DNA of 64,000 bases from Isoetes taiwanensis (GCA_021234155.1 JAJEKV010000033.1:2893454-2957453), one strand, 5' to 3'; shown: positions 21,263-33,724, counted from the first letter of the stretch. Notes: generated from the letters alone by a model not told the origin. Made by a program: numbers and translations.

Positions 21263-23460
21263 GGTAGTGCTATAGATCAAACCAGAGATAAACGAAGAAC
21301 CTGTTTTTACAGATGAAAAAACAGTAGCCATAACATTAAATGTTTCTACAGAATTTTTTCTGGCTGGACATTACTGCAATAAAATCAAGTGCTACTGCAA
21401 AAAATAAGTTGCAAAATGGGTGCAAGAAAAGAATAACCTGAGCTCGGTAAACGCCACCACACTCTTTTCTTCAGATCATTAAGCGAATGTAAAAACAATA
21501 GGAAGACCAAGAGAAGAAACATGCACTTCTTCTCCCAAAATTGCAGGCATGTCTAACAGAAAATCAAAGAACCTGCAAAAATAAATCACAAACTTGGGAG
21601 GCTTAGTATCATCTTGCAGATGCACAGTGGCAGAAAGCTTTAACTGACCTGATTCTTTGTCATCATTATTATTCCATTCAACACCAAATAATAATATCTG
21701 TTTTGCAACCTTGCCATCAACAAAGGCCCTATTAAAAAAACTTGCCTTGAGCAGCTTTGTGGCCGAAGGATTGCAGCCAGAGCTTGGCTATGGCGACCTT
21801 GTCATATAAACTGAATGCCAGCAATATCCCAGGATTTGACTCAACCATGTGCTCCTAGGACTGCAGAGATTTGCGATTTTGCCTCCTTTCCCGCTTTGCC
21901 TTACATCTGCATATATTCACGCACATGATCAGATAAACTCAAATGTCCAAGCAAGCAATACAATGCAAGCAAGCAGCAAAACATGAATCTGGTATGCACT
22001 TGCAGAGAAATTCCGAAATAAGGAAAGCAACTTTGAAGAGATTGCAAAAAAAATATAAAAGAACGGGGGCATAGATGTTTACAAAAACATTTTTTCGGAC
22101 GAATTTGCTGGAGGTATTGCCCGATTAACATGCTTCTGGCATTTTTTGAGCGGAGGAAGAAATAATGGAAGGAAGTCGGAGTACTTATGCGAAAGTACTC
22201 CAAAGTGGTAAGCACCGAGGATCTGCACCAAATGAATGACCTATGGAAGTCTTGAATCTCCTGCACACTGCAAAATCAGATAAGATGCAAATCGCTTGAA
22301 TATAGAGAAGATGGAAAACCTTGCCATCAACAAAATACCTATCAGAACAGCTTGCACATCACCAGCTCTGTGGCGGAAGGATTGGGGCCAGAGCTTGGCT
22401 ATGGCGATGAAATATTCAACAGAGAATGCTGGATTTTACCTTGGACGGAATGTCCAATAGAGGTTTCGCCCAAGGCCGTGCTTCGTGCCTACAAAAGCCA
22501 TTCCAGGGGCGAGCGTTACAGCACTGTCCAAAAACGGCTCAAACCCTAGCCGTAACGGTGCCCCTGCCGAAAAAATGTAACTCTTGTATACCCAAAAGTA
22601 AGAAAAAAAAATGGTATCGGAAAACCTGAAACTGCCGGAAAAAGCGTTACATCCGCCGGAAAAAGCGTAAGCGCCGGCGTTAGCACTGCCGGAAAGTCAC
22701 AATTTAAATAAGTAGATTTGCCCCTAGATGGCCTAATGGCAATTTAACCATCCTAACCATCCCGACTACAAGGCCCCATGCAAACAAACAATGTCGCCAC
22801 CACATTTATTATTCGCATGGACCCCGTTACACCCTAGCCGAAGATCTACTAAGGTGCACCATTCACTTAGGCTAGAGAATAACATGCGACCATAACACGT
22901 CTATGGCCCAAATACCATAGAACATTCCATTATGCCAGACATTCAAATGCATGCATACACAAGCAATGGTCTGTAAAATATTTAGGGCATAACAGTTAGC
23001 CTCCCCAAATCCGTTACACCCCAGAATCCTTTGCCAACACAGTGGTTCATTAAGCATAACATACCCTGTTTAACCATATACCAAGAAGAGCTCCTAACTG
23101 AGTAGGGGAGCTGGATCTCTATGCTTGTCTTGTTGTTGTTTAGATAGATTAGATAAAATAATCTAATTCTTTTATCGTTTCTCTTGTTTGTTTGAGCATA
23201 ATTCTAAATGGTGAAGGGAATAAAAGAGAAGATAAGATCCCTAGTATGACCGACAGCACTATGGATAGTTAAACAAAATACAAAAAAGAATGAGATAGGC
23301 TAAAGACCACGTGTTGATGCCATGGGGACCATGTAGATCCAAAGAGTACAAAAATTGACAAAAGAAAAGGACTAATCTTTGTCAAGTTGTTTCTTTGATT
23401 TAATTAAATCAAACATAAAATTTAAGCGGTCAGCTCAAAATAAATAAACAAAAAAAAATT
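21263..23460. other. Noncoding stretch with a diverged direct repeat
   Basis: No gene is recognised. A segment around 21722-21803 recurs in diverged form at about 22318-22403. Both contain CCTTGCCATCAACAAA, then GAAGGATTG and CCAGAGCTTGGCTATGGCG. Spacing is about 600 bp. The area could be retroelement 5' sequence, but no domain supports that. Confidence 0.4.
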
Positions 23461-23717
23461 CAAATCTAGCTTGACCATCTGCCGGACTACACCTCAGGGC
23501 CGCAATCTATGCACATTTTGGCCGTTTCCACAGGTGCCCACTTCTTCATTTCAGGCAAAATCAAAGCTACGGTGTTTTTTTTTCCCCTGGTCCTGGCCCG
23601 TTACTTCACAGAACAGCTTTTCTTGTGCTTACACGTTTCACTTGCTTGATTCTTTCTCCTATTCAAGCTTAATCCCTTTGTGGCCGGATTTTGGCCCGGT
23701 CTTCCAAACAGTTCGCT

Positions 23718-24695
23718 ATGGCGGTTTTTAGGCATCTAGGGATTAAGATTGCTAAATCTGGGAAGCTGATTTGTGGTGCCCTGGCTTTTCTTGGTGTCCT
23801 AGGCGCCATACTAGGGATTGCAGCTGAATCTAAACGGATTCGGGTAAGCTCTTTTCCTTTGCTACTATTTTGTTAGGCTATTGAGGAGCGCTTGTTTAGG
23901 TTAAACAAAGTTTATGTTAATGTTACATATTGTGTTGGTTTTGGTCAGTCTGATCAAGTAGAGCGTCGGATAAATGGGTATTGCCTCTATCCAGAGAGTC
24001 CTGCTTTGATGTTGGGCATAATGGCAGCTGTTGTTACTCTGCTTGCCCAAATCCTTTCCAATGTTGCAGGAGGTTGTATTTGTTGTACAACTAGAAGCAC
24101 TGGTTCGTTCTCAGTAACTTCGGCTCGATCGATTGCCATCATTGCACTCTGTATGTCATGGTAAGTAAAATATTTATTATCCTCTTCCACTCAAATTTTA
24201 AATTTTGCATCATAATCTTTCTTTATGTGCCACAAGCATCATGTAGTAACAGGCTTCCATCAGTATCATGAATACCACTATGGCACATCATGGCAGAGTA
24301 GATCCTTTATGGTTAAGCATTTTAACAGCAAGGAATAATCATTATCTTATCGTGGTATGTCGTTTAATTGCAGGACTACCTTTCTTTTGGCATTTGTGTT
24401 GCTTCTTGCTGGAGCAAGTTTGAATCAAGGACATGATGATGATCATTGGTTTAATGGTCAGTGCTTTGTTGTGAGGCCTGGTGTTTTTGCTGGTGGAGCA
24501 GTCTTATCATTGGCGACTGCCATCTTTGGAATTTTGTATTACATAGCAGCCACTGAGGCGAGAAGGCAAGATTATGTGGAAGATGGCATCAGAATGGGAC
24601 AGCAAATGGGAACACCATATCAATCATATGCTCCATACCCAAATGCTGCACAGTTTCCAGTGATGGAGTCTTCTTACTATCCTTCTGCGAGGTGA
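23718..24695 (+). CDS. DUF1218 family four-helix membrane protein (three exons)
   Basis: The gene is spliced: exons 23718-23843, 23949-24160 and 24374-24695, all with GT-AG borders. The product is 219 residues. The chosen ATG starts MAVFRHLGIKIAK; a longer in-frame start at 23691 is not needed. The first hydrophobic segment (about 17-36) may be an anchor or signal. Three more follow: ALMLGIMAAVVTLLAQI, SIAIIALCMSW into TTFLLAFVLLLAG, and GVFAGGAVLSLATAIFGILY. GYCLYPESPALMLG and GGCICC carry conserved cysteines of the family, which includes Arabidopsis proteins linked to vascular patterning. The tail is soluble and Tyr/Pro-rich, ending SSYYPSAR. No lesions are seen. The biochemical role is unknown; membrane location is an inference. 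Confidence 0.9.
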
Positions 24696-25845
24696 AGGCA
24701 CAGCATTCTTAATGCTCCTCTCAGAACCTCCAGCATGGAAAGGAAGGAATTTCACATTTAGTGGAATTTTTTTGATACAAAACTTAGCTTCCAAGGTGTT
24801 TCTTGCTACCTGCATTATGTTTTAAGTTTTGCAAATCAGGGTGTGTGCCTTATGACACATCTTATGTCTTTGTAAAATAGTTGTTTGCAGTTTGTATTGG
24901 AAGGCTGTACATTTTTGGAGTGATTAGTGAATGTGTCGCGGTGAAATTGGTATGTGAAGTATTTTGGATTGCCCTACATGATTACATTGTGATCATTTCC
25001 ATGTTAATTTGTGAGTATTGAATATGAAAAAAGTTATATTTCAATTTCATGATTCCCTCACTGGACAACTAGTTTGAGACATCATACTTAAAATATTCCA
25101 AAAGGTTTGTTGAATGGTACTGTTCAAAAAGGTGTCGTTGCAGCATGATAGGTTGCCCTTATTGAAGATGAAGCAAGTAGAAAATAACCTGGGAATAGTG
25201 TGAATTTTTGAGCTTCAAACAAGTAAATTGAGGATGCTATGTCATTAATTCAGGGCTTCATGTTTTCATGTTGGAGGAAGACAAGAGGAGGTGGTTTTGT
25301 TTAGGCTACAGTTGATTGATAATTTGTAACAAAAGCAACCTTTCTATATGACTTCTAAGCTTTAACATTATCTATATAAAATGATTTGGAAACGAAGTTA
25401 AGTTTCCAAAACATTACATGAGCCTACATGGTACGTTTTGCATTTTCCATACATCACAGTCCTATTGAGAATAGAATACAATCCTTAACTTTGTATTGCT
25501 GCCAAATATATATTTGCATCTCTAAGAAAAAGGAAACAAGTCGAATCAAGCTTGTACAATCAAATATAAGATCAATTATGATGGACCATTGATCTTGAAA
25601 AACACCTGAAAATTGAAATAATATTGAAGGGTGAAGCTTCGTGTTTCCATGAGTTTCTTTTCAAAAGGTCATGGCCCAATGGAAACTTGTTCCAACATTG
25701 ATGATAACTTGCTTATGCTAAAAGGCATTCTAATTTAATCCAACACCATAAATGCATTATATACTCTAATGCCCCCGACAACCATCTCCCATTTAAAATG
25801 AAAGGTGCAAGAAAAAGTCATTCATTCTAGTTAATACACAAATGT
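24696..25845 (+). other. 3' UTR of DUF1218 gene and noncoding spacer
   Basis: The 3' UTR probably spans the first 250-350 bases. The rest is AT-rich, with no open frame of note. Confidence 0.4.
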
Positions 25846-26195
25846 TAATAACTAGTTGGATAATGAGCTCTTGGTACTATGATACTGGCAAAGGAGAGTG
25901 CTTGTGTATGTGACACATTATAAATATCCATGCAGGAGGATATGGTTCGGTTATCACCAATGACCCATTCCAACCTGTCTTGTCTGGATGACCATACAAA
26001 AGAAAAAGACATGAAAAACATCGAGGCCAAGGAGCGCAGACCTAACAATGCCAAGACATCTCCAGCTCCTATGATTGTTGCTCTTTTCTTCATAGCACAA
26101 GCATGATCTTTGTTGTTCTTCACATCCTTATTTTGGTATGTCTTATCACCGATATAAATTCCTTCAAAAAGATTCCATGTTCTGCACATGCAACA
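25845..26195 (-). pseudogene. Possible DUF1218-like exon relic
   Basis: The minus-strand frame of 114 codons starts MCRTWNLFEGIYIGDKTY. It contains CAMKKRATIIGAGDVLALLG followed by a hydrophobic stretch (SLASMFFMSFSF). The pattern of a Cys, then a charged pair, then G-A-G and V-L-A-L-L before a hydrophobic helix resembles the last helix of DUF1218 proteins. An AG (reading TGTGCAG) lies just before the coding similarity, as for an exon start. No other exons were found, and the tail is not family-like. It faces the intact DUF1218 gene about 1.2 kb away. This may be a coincidence. Confidence 0.25.
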
Positions 26196-26526
26196 ACTAG
26201 CCAGACAAGATGAAAAAGTGAGGACTTGTAAGAATAGAATTATTATAGGATTTGTTTATTATGTACCTATGGCAGCAACATGAGCACGTTTGAAGCCTCT
26301 ACAGGTAGTAATGCGGTGTGCAGCTAAGCCATTTGGTTGCCATGGCAGGAATTGAAAGTTGGATAAGAACTTGACTCAGTGTGCTATTGAAAAGATTATA
26401 TCCCATGTCATGCTTTTATGCAGCATACCAGTCGACTTTTACGAACCAAACTGTGGTAGTTCTATTCTTTCTCAAATCAGTTTTAAATCCTTGAGATGCA
26501 AGCTGAGACTCCCGCATTGTCCCTAT

Positions 26527-26905
26527 AGCTTGCAGGCTGTAGCACATTAGTATAGTAAAAATGCACTAAGAAGATAGAAGAAGCAACTGCTTGTCTAAAT
26601 TCCTTGTAAAGTCAACCTTTGTGATGCATTAAACATGACTTGGTTGCAACTAGCAATTTACTAACAATTTATTGTAATGCCATAGGACTAACTATGTCAT
26701 GCACATTGTCCTTGTCACTTGCAGGGTGTAGTGCATTAGTACAACAAAAATACGGTAAGAAGATAGAAGAAGTAACTGATTTTTCTAGATTCCTTATAAA
26801 GTCATCCTCTTGAGATGCATTAAGCATGGTTCCAATTAATAGTTTACCGTCAATATCTTAACAGTTGCATTGCCACAGGATTAACTGTGTCATGCACAGC
26901 TAGTA
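26527..26905. repeat. ~190-bp tandem duplication, diverged
   Basis: 26527-26715 and 26716-26905 share GCTTGCAGG-like starts, then TAGTGCATTAGTA, AAGAAGATAGAAGAAG and ACTATGTCATGCACA-like landmarks in the same order. Many substitutions separate the copies. No frame is conserved. Confidence 0.7.
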
Positions 26906-28483
26906 CTATAAATATTCTTCTTGTGCATCAAACAATTTTATAAACAACAAAGAGAAGCATTTCCATTGCAATCTCACAGGACTAAATGCTTCAAGATGTT
27001 AGGGCATGCTGCCTTGAAGAAGGCGAGAAAAATTACTCCACGAAGATCAAGTGGCCACAGGACCCATGGCCTAGTACAACCATTACTACTAGGATTAGAA
27101 AATCTCTGCCTTGGTTTTCAGGGAAAAAAACCTTTGTAGTAATGATGATATTAGACAAGCAGGAAGAAAATATAAATATGCCATGATGACTACTGAGCGC
27201 TCAGTAATTGAAGATGCTCATCTAGGACCTTAAGTATGTATAATGCCAAGTCATGTATAGATAGGGCTCTGAGAAGTTGTGAGAGCGTGGAATAAGAATA
27301 AGAATAAGAATGATTTTTTATCGTCCACTGAGACCAATCGGCCTAATGGAATGTTAAAGTCAAATAACAATTCCTGACATCTCAAAAGCAGGACATCTTA
27401 GCAGGGTATGGCTTTCACCTTCAATAACCTGCAACTGGCAACATGCACATAATCTCGCTTCTCGTGGCATTTGCAGCCGCTCCCATCTACATGTCTCAAT
27501 CCGTAGCTTGTAGGATCCTGTGCGAAATAATGCAATAGCTACAAGCTTTTTCCTGGACAAGGAAGCAAACGAATAAGCTTGAAGTCCTGGTGCTAAAGTG
27601 GGATTTATATGTGCATGATAATGACCAGTTTTAACTTGGACTAAGGTAACTGCATCCCACATCTTCTGAGAAAAATGACCACCGAGGTATTGATGCAAAA
27701 GCTCTGGATCAGAACTAACAAGCACCATGCAGTGTTCTGGTTGCACAGACCAGCGAGCAAACCATGCATTACAATTCTCTTTCCAACATCATTTTAAACG
27801 CTGAAGAGATTCAGCCATGGCAAGTGCGAGAAGAGGGTACCTATCATCATCCATATGATGCATCTTGCCGAGATAGTGGAGATGGCACTTCATGGCAGAA
27901 TTTTGAGGAGGTCAAAAACCTATCTCTTGTAAAAGAATATCATAGGGCACCATAGTTTTGACTTCTAGGCTGCAAGTGAGAAAGGACTTTTGCACTCGTT
28001 CCAAGCTCTCCCAAGCACTAGCACTAATGGCAGGCCCCCATATTTTAGAATCATACAGTAAAACAGGTTTTATCAAAGCCCAAAACAAGTGGACTTTCCA
28101 TGATCAAACATGAATCTCTAAGCGAAAACGATTATTTTGCATTGCATAGAGTGCTCTGCGGCCAGCAGTCATACGCTTGGTAATACATTGTTCCCAAAGT
28201 ATGTTCTTACAGAACTCTACACCAAGATACTTATAGCTATCTACAACAGTGCAAAGTCGACAGTATGCTGAGAAGATTGAACTACCAAGAGCTTGGTCTT
28301 CTGGAGATTAACACGAGGGCCTGTGTTCTCACAAAAATTGTACAAAGCATGTAAATGTTGTTGCATACCAGCAATATGTGCCATTCATCAGCATACATAA
28401 GTTGCCTGATGATATAGTGTGCTAAATGTGGGCCTCCGCCATCATGGTGATCAAGCCATTCTTCCAATTGATCAATATACAAG

Positions 28484-28622
28484 CCAAAGAGTGTAGGAGA
28501 TAGAGGGCAACCTTGACGTACTCCAATATTGTTAGTGATTTGGGTAGCTGATGCTGGAAACTTAGCAAACTTTGCAATATTGGAGTACCTCAAGGTTGCC
28601 CTCTATCTCCTACACTCTTTGG
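28484..28622. repeat. 48-bp inverted duplication inside LINE copy F
   Basis: Arms 28484-28531 and 28574-28622 are reverse complements, carrying AGAGTGTAGGAGATAGAGGG and its complement with one indel (GACGTACTCC against GGAGTACCTC). A series of short palindromes built from AGTTTATCAG and TTCTATGAAACTTTCATAGAA continues to about 28700. The structure looks like template switching during reverse transcription or repair. Confidence 0.85.
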
Positions 28623-29090
28623 AAACTTTCAGTTTATCAGATTGAACTGATAAACTCTTATCAGTTCTATGAAACTTTCATAGAACTGATAAACTGCATT
28701 TTGAAGGTCTTTTGGGACTCCAAGTGCTTGCAAACATTGCCAATGTCAAAAAGTAAAACCTATAAAGCATACATAGAGGTCTTGTTTCAAGCTTCGACTA
28801 TGTTCAATAAGCATGTGCAATGTGAAAATATGGTCTATCATAGAATGGCCTGCTTGTCCTACAGCACGTGCACCAATATGTTCTGCCCACGATGTCAACT
28901 GCTTCTCAGTAATACTGGCTAGGAGCTTGAAAAATATGGAACTGACCATGATCATGCGATAATTTGAAGGATCGTCCTTATCACCTGCTTTGTGAATTGG
29001 TATGACCTTACTAATAGCCCAAGTTTCTGGCAATCCTTCTTGCAAAGCTTGTTTTAAAAGAACACTTATGATTGGAAACAATAGAGGACG

Positions 29091-29123
29091 ACCCCCTCCC
29101 CCCCACAAAACCCCCTCCCCCCC
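29091..29123 (-). other. G-run cluster on minus strand (possible G-quadruplex)
   Basis: The plus strand reads ACCCCCTCCCCCCCACAAAA then CCCCCTCCCCCCCA. The minus strand thus has four long G runs within about 33 bases, a layout able to form a G-quadruplex. It sits in LINE copy F, between the linker and the RT. Confidence 0.6.
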
Positions 29124-29759
29124 ATTTAAGCAGTTCTGCTTGCAAACCTTGAAGATCAGGAGACTTGCCATTGGATAGATGTCACAGACCCTCTTTGACT
29201 TCCTCCTCTGTGAATTGAAGAATATTACCTACCGAAGGAGGCATAGAATTAAGAATCCCAGGATGATCATATAATTGAACCAATTGCTCATCCCATTGCT
29301 GCATAGGAATATGTCCAAGAGTAGGAGTGGTTGATATAATATTTTGCACCAGAAGGTCCGAGAATTCAAACATTTGCTTCTAATGCTCAGCAGCAAAGCG
29401 TGCCTTATGACAGACTTATAATTCTTGATGGCATTATGACATGTATGGCTCAATGATCATTTGCAAGTGTCTTTTATGTCGTTTACATTCTGCATCAAGT
29501 CATGCATTTCTAAGAAGGGATTTCCTACTAGCCTGAGCAACACTAGAAGCGCGTGTACCAAAGGAGGAGATAACAACAGTAAGCAAAGCGTCAGCAAATG
29601 CAGCATTATGTTTTTGAAGAGTTGGTAATTCAAAATACCTTTAAGTGCAGGAGCCAATGTCGGTGCATATTCAAAAGATCTAGAATAGGTCAAGCGAATG
29701 CAAGAAGCAAGAGCATGGACAGCAATGGGTTGAAAAAGTGTAAGCTGCCACTTTCATGA

Positions 29760-30840
29760 CAAATAAAATAAATAGTGGTCAGAATTTATCTCCTCATCTC
29801 TATGTCGTGTGCCAGTTTAAAAATATGAAATGAGATCCAAGACTTGCACTTGGGAAATGACATAATCAACAAAACTACCATTCAAAAAAGGTCCATTTCA
29901 GAAAAGGTTAGTCCATAGCTTTAAACCAAGAATTTGTTAGAAATGTTCGATTCTATGATGTCAGCTCAAGCTATTCCATCTGCATGTATAATTACAAAAG
30001 GTGATATTGGGAAAACAAGAAAGTTTTGGCTCAAGGTGTTAGGAAATCAAGGTGTTAGGATATCATTGCTTATACTTACAGCAGATTGTCAATTTCTCAC
30101 CTTTGCCCAGCAAGTTGTCAAAATTTACATTTTTGCCCAACGAGTTTGGAATTAGCAAACTGGACGTACTCCAATATTGCAAAGTTTGCTGGAAACTGCG
30201 AGGTGTTGGCTAAGAGGCTGACTTAAATTAAATACATAATCCCCACAGTATTGATGGGAATAAATCGCAAATGGGAAGAATTAGTTTTGATTCGCCTTCT
30301 ACATCTTCTCATTACTGTTATACAACCTAGAGCATGCAGAAACTGATTTCTAAGATCGATATATTTGTTTCTCAAGTTGTAGTTTCATTCTTATTGCAGA
30401 CGAATTTGTGGATTATTTAGTCAGATTATGGACGTTTCAAGTTCCAGGATTGTTTGTCAGTAGTTTTTGCATATTACCTACTTTAGTGTGTGATCAAATT
30501 CTTTTGTTTGTTAAAATAAAGGATATTACATTATCATCATCTGGATCCTTGAAAATTTGTTGTGCAAAAGGGTACTGAATCATTGTGTTTCTACAAGTCT
30601 TTTCCCATGTCATGTTTGGAAATAATACTTACTTGCAACCTTGAAATATTTGACAATTCATTCTACAATTGATAAGAAACCATTTGGAAAACTATGGGGC
30701 AAACGTATCATGTTTTATCCATGTTTTTCGGATAACCATTTTAAATATATCGGCAACTACAGAGGTTAGAATTCTCCAAGCTCGGGCACATTTAAGTCTA
30801 TTTTAGAACGGAGGTCATTTCGACTTAATAACAGACTTCT
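29760..30840. other. Noncoding, no gene seen
   Basis: AT-rich. A 36-bp piece near 30162-30200 (GACGTACTCCAATATTGCAAA and following) matches the LINE copy F palindrome region and appears to be a stray fragment of it. Confidence 0.4.
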
Positions 30841-30843
30841 TTT

Positions 30844-30961
30844 GCAATGAGTTGTACAAAAGAAATGTTTGCTATATATAACAGATATGCTCCAAATAAG
30901 AGGCAATGAGTTGTACAAAAGAAATGTTTGCTATATATAACAGATATGCTCCAAATAAGAG
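30844..30961. repeat. Exact 59-bp tandem duplication
   Basis: 30844-30902 and 30903-30961 appear identical, running from GCAATGAGTTGTAC to CTCCAAATAAGAG. The exact match suggests a recent event. Confidence 0.9.
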
Positions 30962-31530
30962 ATAATTGAACTGTAAGTGCATATATTAATTGTATATTGG
31001 CGTAACATTTGTTTTAAGAAAATGCATGAAACCACATACAATCGATGGTTTTTAAGGTTATGATGACTCACATAACAAATAAACATAGATATTATGTGGG
31101 ATTTGCTTCATATCACCTATAAAGATCAGAGCAAAACAAGCTTGCTTTTGAGAGTAGAAGGACGTGATCCTTCATGTGGAATAGATGGAAGTAGGATCAG
31201 TAATTAGGCCCACCTACATGATGAGATGATTAGTTATTTCAGTGATTGAAAGGTTTCCTTGGTGTTTGAACTAGCAAGTGTGTACAACATGCAAAGAGGT
31301 ACATGATAAATGGCGAAGCATGTACAATAACATCAAGGCCATAGTTGTATTTATCAAATAATACCATAATTACATTGTTGTGGTCGGAAAAGCCCCAGCC
31401 ATGGCATACATATATACAAAAGAAACTCTTCTCAACATGAAAACTTCTACTTTGAGTTAAAAGATTTAATTGTAGAATTTAGCTTCCTAGATGCACCCGA
31501 AAGAGGAGGCATCTTATGCATCTCCCTTGT
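30962..31530. other. Noncoding spacer, no gene seen
   Basis: AT-rich, without notable frames or repeats. Confidence 0.4.
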
Positions 31531-31533
31531 CCA

Positions 31534-32132
31534 TTATTTTCTTATAATATTCAGCTTCCATTTCTTCTGCACTTGAATCTTCGTATTCTGGACTTGGATC
31601 TTAGAATTCTGAACTTGGATCTTGGGCATGTTGAGCACTTGGATTGTGTGTTGTCTCTTTTTATTGTGTTCTTTCTGGTACTCCTCTTCCAATTTTCTTT
31701 TGACAGATGATATCTTTTCCTCGCCTTTCGTTCTTGCAACTTCTTGCTTTTGCAAACGCAAGTCCTCCACTTTTTTCGTACAATCTTTCAAACCCTTGAA
31801 TTGTTGTTTTATTTTTGCAGCTTGTGGTTTTTGCAAACCCAAATTCTCTACTTTCTTTTCGTCTTCTTTCATATTTGCATCTTGTCGTTTCTGCAATGGC
31901 AGCTTCTCTAAAGAATCCTTCCAATCCTTGGATTGTTGTTGTTGTTGCTGTTGGATCTCGAAACTAAGGCATGGCTCCACATCTGTTGAAGTGGATGCTA
32001 TCAACTGTGCAATCAAAGACTCTTTATTCTGCCTCAGCTCTTCAAGATCTGCTACGCAATTACATAGTGAAGGAGAGTACATGCATCCACTCCAGCGCTC
32101 TCCAAAAACAGCTTCCAATCTTGCATACTACG
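31534..32132 (-). CDS. Hypothetical Lys/Gln-rich coiled-coil protein (probably one exon)
   Basis: This minus-strand frame of about 195 codons is not recognised. The first ATG in frame is at MYSPSLCNCV; upstream residues (LEAVFGERWSGC) may be coding if an exon joins there. A run of seven Gln (QQQQQQQSKDW) is followed by three imperfect repeats of about 20-27 residues starting LPLQKRQDA, LGLQKPQAA and LRLQKQEVA. Next is a basic helical part (VKRKLEEEYQKEHNKKRQ) and a C-terminal repeat of the form IQVQN-(S/T)KIQVQN. The composition suggests a nuclear or cytoskeletal coiled-coil protein, but no family is claimed. It could be the last exon of a spliced gene reaching to about 32600, or a relic. Confidence 0.35.
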
Positions 32133-33275
32133 TTCCTTTGCCATAGCCTTCTCTTCTCAATGTCAAGGCCAAAGCCAATGGAAGAACTAACCCTTGTAAT
32201 GAAAATCTGACGTAACCTTCTTCTCTTCTCAATGCCAAAGGCAACGGAAGAACCAAAATGAAAATTTAAGAACCTTTTTTGATAAAAACCTTTTGATAAA
32301 AATCCGAAGATTACAAAATCTGACGTAACCTTTTTTTTAGCACTTACGCAAGCAATTTCCACGTATATTAGATTAATCCCAAAAGATATTTTTCGCCCAA
32401 ATTTCCTTTCAGACTTTGGCATTTAGGGCCATGCGTTTGTTACGGAAAGAATGGATGGCTTTTCCTTGCAACGTACTTAGGGTTAGGGTTGAGGATGCTG
32501 CTCCGTCATGGCGTCTGCTATGGCATTTGGTTCTTGTGGATGCGGCATAGATTGTTGTATGGAGGCCTCCAAAAGACGAAGAAGCAATTCGTCTCTCTTT
32601 TTCTGTAAGTGGTTCATACATTTGGCCCCATTTCTATCAGACATGAGACTTCCATTACCCTTTCATATTATATCAAGACGCATTGAAGCATAGACAGTAG
32701 TTCATTCCCAATGCCAAGGCGGTTCCTAATCCTTGAGGAGGATGCATTTGTATTAATCCTGCCCTGCTTCTTTTTTAATTTGGGTACAGATACTAGAATC
32801 AGGCAAACAATTCGATCGGGTATGCAGAGAAATGGGAATCAGTTTTTTTCATTTCTCTCCAACATGGTTTTATTCAGAGCCGAGCACTTTTATTTGAGCT
32901 ATGGTGCAAAACTTAGAAGACAATTCCTGCCTTAGGCCAAAATGCACATGTTCTCGTTTTCAAATTGGATTAGTGAACTTTGTTGGCTTGTTATTCTACT
33001 GTTTGACGAACATGGAAGCTGGCAAAATATACAACATGGAGCCTTGTTATTGCCTTCAAATTTATTATAAATCTCATTATTGCTCAAATGTTGGACATTG
33101 TAAGCATAGCTACAGAGGCAAACAATTTGTTTAAATGTAATGTTGATGTACTTTGTCGCCTTATGGGTTTGATTGAGGGCCTTACAAAGGCGTGACTTTT
33201 ATTCAATTCAATTCAATTCAATTTTTGTGTCTATGTTTACAAAGATGTTTATTTTGCAATATACAGGTACCGAAC
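32133..33275. other. Noncoding or unrecognised upstream region
   Basis: Several short frames are present, none recognisable. (ATTCA)n-like sequence at about 33200-33222 follows AAGGCGTGACTTTT and could be a LINE tail of another family. Confidence 0.3.
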
Positions 33276-33279
33276 GTGT

Positions 33280-33405
33280 TGTTAGGTGACTCTGAATCTA
33301 CGGGCATGCCAAGCATTTGGGCACTCAATCTTTGAACTCATATGTTAGGTGACTCTGAATCTACGGGCATGCCAAGCATTTGGGCACTCAATCTTTGAAC
33401 TCATA
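33280..33405. repeat. Exact 63-bp tandem duplication
   Basis: 33280-33342 and 33343-33405 appear identical, from TGTTAGGTGACTC to TTTGAACTCATA. Confidence 0.9.
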
Positions 33406-33724
33406 GGTGCACTGAGAAGGTCGTATTTACCCGGAGCTATATTTCTCCATTAAGAACTATTACAAGTGTAGAATTGCAGTAGCCACTGATTGCTTAAAGA
33501 TACTACATATACAAGCAAAAACCTTTCTTCGCTCTAATGAGAACTAGTATACACCACTCCTCAAAGGATTATTTTGCACAATGTGAAGTTTACATTGATG
33601 CACTTTAAGCTGGGTTTCCTTGTAGACCTGTTTACACTTCAAAAGATCTTTCTTAGTTCTTTGATTTTGATGCTAAGATGTCAAGGACAACTTTGTTTTG
33701 CCCTCATTTGGATGTGGAAGTGTT

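Larger units (their letters stand above)
27297..29760 (-). mobile_element. LINE relic (copy F), minus strand
   Basis: Read on the minus strand: EN-RT linker (about 29700-29380), a block IPMQQWDEQLVQLYDHPGIL, and RT blocks KVIPIHKAGDKDDPSNYRM and DHIFTLHMLIEHSR. VRQGCPLSPTLFGLYIDQLE and YIIRQLMYADE follow, and the C-terminal Cys/His cluster (CACCQLQVIEGESHTLLRC) lies at about 27450. The catalytic YADD reads YADE followed by a frameshift. A palindromic insertion interrupts the RT at 28484-28700. The 3' end has the family terminal motif (27323-27348) and a (TTATTC)n tail on this strand at 27297-27313. The usual 3' stem-loop was not found here. Confidence 0.85.
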
